The position numbers and the translations under genes were made by a program. The notes under the pieces were generated by a model that did not search any database, was not told the origin of the DNA, and was given only the letters and a program-made list of their open reading frames with translations. A stretch of 46,794 bases of DNA from Planctomycetota bacterium (lineage in GTDB: Bacteria > Planctomycetota > Uabimicrobiia > Uabimicrobiales > JABWCH01). Shown in pieces: positions 43,804 through 46,794 of this stretch. Within the stretch, counting starts at the first letter, position 1. The number at the start of each line of letters is the position of its first letter. The stretch is taken from NCBI GenBank assembly GCA_020057085.1, contig JAGVGO010000246.1, forward strand, positions 1-46,794, written 5' to 3'.

Positions 43804-45003
43804 ATGAAAAAAGTTATCATCGCGTTTTCACTCCTGTTGTTGATAGCCGTAGCCGTCGTTGGCTGGCTATACTACACGGTGCAAAAGCTGCAAGTGACCG
43901 TCAGGCGTCTGGCGGTGGAGATGCGAAAAAAACAGATGGTAGTCGTCGCCGATATGGAGGTGCAAAACCCGTTTTTCTTCTCGCTTTCCTATTTCAAGGT
44001 TGACTATGCCTTGCGTACCCAGGAAGGCGTGCTGCTGAGCGGCGAGATGAAGATGACGGGCAATATCAAAGGGCACGACAGCGAAATGTTAAAAATACCT
44101 TGCAGCATTGATGTAGCAAATTTCCAGAAACTGCGGCAGCAGCTCAAGGAGCACGCGGTGCAACTGGTGTTTGTCGGACAGCTCCATGTGAATCTCAAAG
44201 TGATGCAAATGGGCATCCCGTTTATACTGGACAAGGAGATACCGCAGCAAAAAGACCAATTTACCTGCCAGGTAAAAGAATGCCGTGTGACACACCTGTC
44301 GCCAGATAAAATCGCTCTCGTTCTGGAACTTGCGCTTGCCAACCAATCGCCGCAGCAGATACAAAATGTTATTGCACTGTATCAGGTAGCGGTTGGCGAC
44401 AAAGCAATCATCGAAGGCAAACTGACACTCGACAGTTTGCCTCCCCAGGGTACGGGAACAGCATCGGTGCCGTTGGCAATTGACCGCGCTGCGCTCCAGA
44501 AAATTAAGGCCGTCTATGCCGGCAAAAAAGTACCGCTTGTGGTAAGAGGCGAGATACACGGTATGCTACAAGGCAACACCATCGCCGTTCCGTTTCAAAT
44601 AGTCAAGGAAGTCGAACTACGCGAACGCGCCTTTGAGGTCAAGCTAAAAAAGATTCGCGTGCAGAAGGCGCGTCTGCGCGAAACCACTTTGCTGGCGGTG
44701 GTGGAAGTGAAAAACAGCCTGCCCTTTAAGCTGGAGAATGTGCAGGTCGAAGGCGATATCGAGCTGGGCGATAAAATTGATGCGAAAGTGTTGACCCAGG
44801 GTTTCACTCTCGCTCCCGGCGAAACTACGACGCTCGAACTGGAAATCACCCGGCAACGCGGCGGGATCCTGGAACTGGCGAAAACCCTGCTCCAGCAGAA
44901 GCGGGCCAACAGCCAGCTACGCATGAAACTAAGCGGCACTACCGAAGACAAGGCCGTGATTGGCGACGAGCTGGAACAGAGCGACAGCGTAGAGGTGGAG
45001 TAA
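43804..45003 (+). CDS. LEA type 2 / WHy-like repeat protein, membrane anchored
   Basis: N-terminal TM; repeated LEA2-like patterns (VVVADMEVQNPFFFSLSYFKVDYAL; LVLELALANQSPQQIQNVIALYQVAV; LLAVVEVKNSLPFKLENVQVEGDIEL). Confidence 0.8.
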   Translation: MKKVIIAFSLLLLIAVAVVGWLYYTVQKLQVTVRRLAVEMRKKQMVVVADMEVQNPFFFSLSYFKVDYALRTQEGVLLSGEMKMTGNIKGHDSEMLKIPCSIDVANFQKLRQQLKEHAVQLVFVGQLHVNLKVMQMGIPFILDKEIPQQKDQFTCQVKECRVTHLSPDKIALVLELALANQSPQQIQNVIALYQVAVGDKAIIEGKLTLDSLPPQGTGTASVPLAIDRAALQKIKAVYAGKKVPLVVRGEIHGMLQGNTIAVPFQIVKEVELRERAFEVKLKKIRVQKARLRETTLLAVVEVKNSLPFKLENVQVEGDIELGDKIDAKVLTQGFTLAPGETTTLELEITRQRGGILELAKTLLQQKRANSQLRMKLSGTTEDKAVIGDELEQSDSVEVE

Positions 45004-45007
45004 GACG

Positions 45008-46690
45008 ATGCGAGGCGACTGGTACATGCGAAGCGACATCAAGTTTTGTTTATGTCTATATTTCCTCCCGATAATTTTTGGCCTTTGCTCTTCCCTGTGT
45101 ATTTGCTGGTTGCTACCACTCCCTGCCCCAAACCATGTCGTCGCGCTCGCGGCCACGCAGGAGAAAGCGGCTCTACCAGTACCCGTGTTATCTCTCCGCC
45201 TCGAACAGGCCACCATCGTCCATCGCCCTGACGGAAGCTATACGTGCCGCTGTCAGGGTAGCAGCAATCTGCCCGACGGCGCTTATCTGCAATTTTTGTG
45301 GAAATATGCCAGACCGCAGCCGGCAGTGGCTATCGTTGACGGCTGCACGACGCTCAAGCAAGGTCGTTTCAGCTCCGACCTGGGCAATTTTCCGGCGTCG
45401 CGTGTTATCTTTCCCGGCAGTTACCAGATCACCGTTTTTTTTTCACCCGCGCTGCAACAACAGAAGATAGCTGCCGAATTTTGTGAAACGAATCTGACGT
45501 TTATGCTCGGCGACGAAACTCAATACGCCGCTCTCTTTGCCGGCGAGCAAGCGTGGCTGGAAAAATTTTTGCGCGAAGTGGCGGCCTCTTGCAACAAAAT
45601 CTACGGTGCTTATCGGGCTGGCCAAAACAAGAGCGACGAGTGGTACCGTGGCCGTGCGAGTCGCGAAGACTGGTTCATGTCGCTGCGCCAGGGTGAGATG
45701 GCGCGCGGGCATCTTTACCTGTGCCATCCGTTCGTCAAGACTGTGAGCCAGTTGCGTCCGCTCGTCAATCTGCTGGAAATGATCGAGGAAGCAGTCGAAA
45801 TTTCTTTGCAGGAAAAAGAAGACTCGTTCTTGCATAAACGGCTTGGCGAAATGAACGACCTCTATCCTGCGGTCTACAACGATTTTCTGCAGGAACTTAT
45901 GGCGCTTTCCCTAAATCCGGCAGACGCTTTGCGCGCCGAACTACAGAATTGCCGCAACGAAATGCGCCAAACCCCTCCGCCACACAGGACCGACAACGTG
46001 GTACGCGAGCAAGCGGCCTATCTGGTGCGTTTGCATCTCTTCTATCAGGAGGTAGAGCGTTTGCCGCTCAACTCACCTGCCGCTTTTGTTGCCGCCAGTA
46101 ACGACTGGCTGTGGCGTGTGCGCAGCATAATGGCCGAACTGAGCAAGACACAAGAAGCAATGGGCAGGGAAGAAACCGGCCTGCTGCTTACACCGTATCC
46201 CTTGCCAGGCGAGTGGCGGACGGTGTTCGATTCACTGTTGGCGGCATGGGAACAAAAAGCTGTCTCGGCTAAGGTGTTGACCGCGTTGAGCTACCCTGCG
46301 CCTACTTCATTTAGCGAGCATTGGCAAAAATTTATCGCCGGTGGCAGGGTGGCAGAACTGGTGAAATGGCATATCCGCCGCGAAAGTGACCGCTTTGCGT
46401 TGTACTTGCAAACAATGCAGAAAAAAATGTCGGGCGAAAGTAGTGGCAGCGAAGATGACATACCCGGCGTAGTCGTTAGCCGGCAGGCGGACATCCGCTT
46501 GCTGACCCAACTCGAACCGGCGACATCGCTGCTGTTCCGTGATTACCTGCGGGTGTGCGGCCGCCTGCTCTATGTGGATGATGTATTGTCGCAGTGCCGC
46601 CAGGGCGAAATCGGCCGCGAGGCGGCTCTCGCCGAGCTGGACCGGCTTAAACAGGAGATCGCCGCACTACAAGCGGCGTGTCAGAAGTAA
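45008..46690 (+). CDS. Hypothetical secreted/membrane-anchored protein, same operon as the LEA2 protein
   Basis: 560-aa ORF starting 4 bp after the LEA2 stop; hydrophobic N-terminus FCLCLYFLPIIFGLCSSLCICWLL; no family recognised. Confidence 0.75.
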   Translation: MRGDWYMRSDIKFCLCLYFLPIIFGLCSSLCICWLLPLPAPNHVVALAATQEKAALPVPVLSLRLEQATIVHRPDGSYTCRCQGSSNLPDGAYLQFLWKYARPQPAVAIVDGCTTLKQGRFSSDLGNFPASRVIFPGSYQITVFFSPALQQQKIAAEFCETNLTFMLGDETQYAALFAGEQAWLEKFLREVAASCNKIYGAYRAGQNKSDEWYRGRASREDWFMSLRQGEMARGHLYLCHPFVKTVSQLRPLVNLLEMIEEAVEISLQEKEDSFLHKRLGEMNDLYPAVYNDFLQELMALSLNPADALRAELQNCRNEMRQTPPPHRTDNVVREQAAYLVRLHLFYQEVERLPLNSPAAFVAASNDWLWRVRSIMAELSKTQEAMGREETGLLLTPYPLPGEWRTVFDSLLAAWEQKAVSAKVLTALSYPAPTSFSEHWQKFIAGGRVAELVKWHIRRESDRFALYLQTMQKKMSGESSGSEDDIPGVVVSRQADIRLLTQLEPATSLLFRDYLRVCGRLLYVDDVLSQCRQGEIGREAALAELDRLKQEIAALQAACQK

Positions 46691-46794
46691 CTTGAGGGCG
46701 TATCCAATAATTAGGGGGCATAGTAACTTTTTTGAAATAAGTACAAGAGTACAAGCCTATAACCTCTCTCCTGGCGGGCTGTTTTGTACCCACA

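Noticed and set aside
46691-46794. gggcgtatccaataattaggggg at the window end as an insertion sequence terminus
   Set aside because: Only one possible end is visible and no partner repeat or transposase lies within the window.
1-46794. tRNA, rRNA, prophage or classical defence system
   Set aside because: No recognisable RNA gene, phage structural genes, restriction-modification or Cas genes were seen; absence by reading only, not by tRNAscan or HMM search.

Overview
Window of about 46.8 kb from a bacterial chromosome. The protein style (large secreted coiled-coil proteins, FHA/SpoIIE phosphatases, caspase-like and FGE-like domains, HEAT arrays) suggests a planctomycete or related PVC-type genome, but that is inference only. 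The clearest metabolic block is a propionyl-CoA to succinyl-CoA cluster at 25.4-34.3 kb: carboxyltransferase, biotin carboxylase/BCCP, split B12-dependent mutase, MeaB-type GTPase and epimerase. Around it lie signalling and envelope genes with unusual architectures: two SpoIIE-type phosphatases next to a tandem caspase-like protein whose two catalytic Cys positions appear substituted; a prepilin-leader/polytopic membrane/zinc-ribbon fusion; a hybrid sensor kinase with a Cys-rich GAF region; a secreted coiled-coil protein with an FGE-like domain at each end, beside an HTH-membrane-HlyD-like fusion; and a GspE/PilB-like ATPase with an EXLDI/RHH-like N-terminus. The strongest non-coding findings are (1) a ~183-bp MITE-like palindromic element with terminal inverted repeats and 9-bp target duplications at two loci, plus a diverged core copy at the window start and a solo end; and (2) a ~1.2-kb accessory insert inside the propionyl-CoA cluster, bounded by a decayed duplicate of the 3' end of the biotin carboxylase gene. 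No tRNA, rRNA, CRISPR array or complete transposase gene was recognised. All calls come from reading the sequence and the supplied ORF track; no database search was run.
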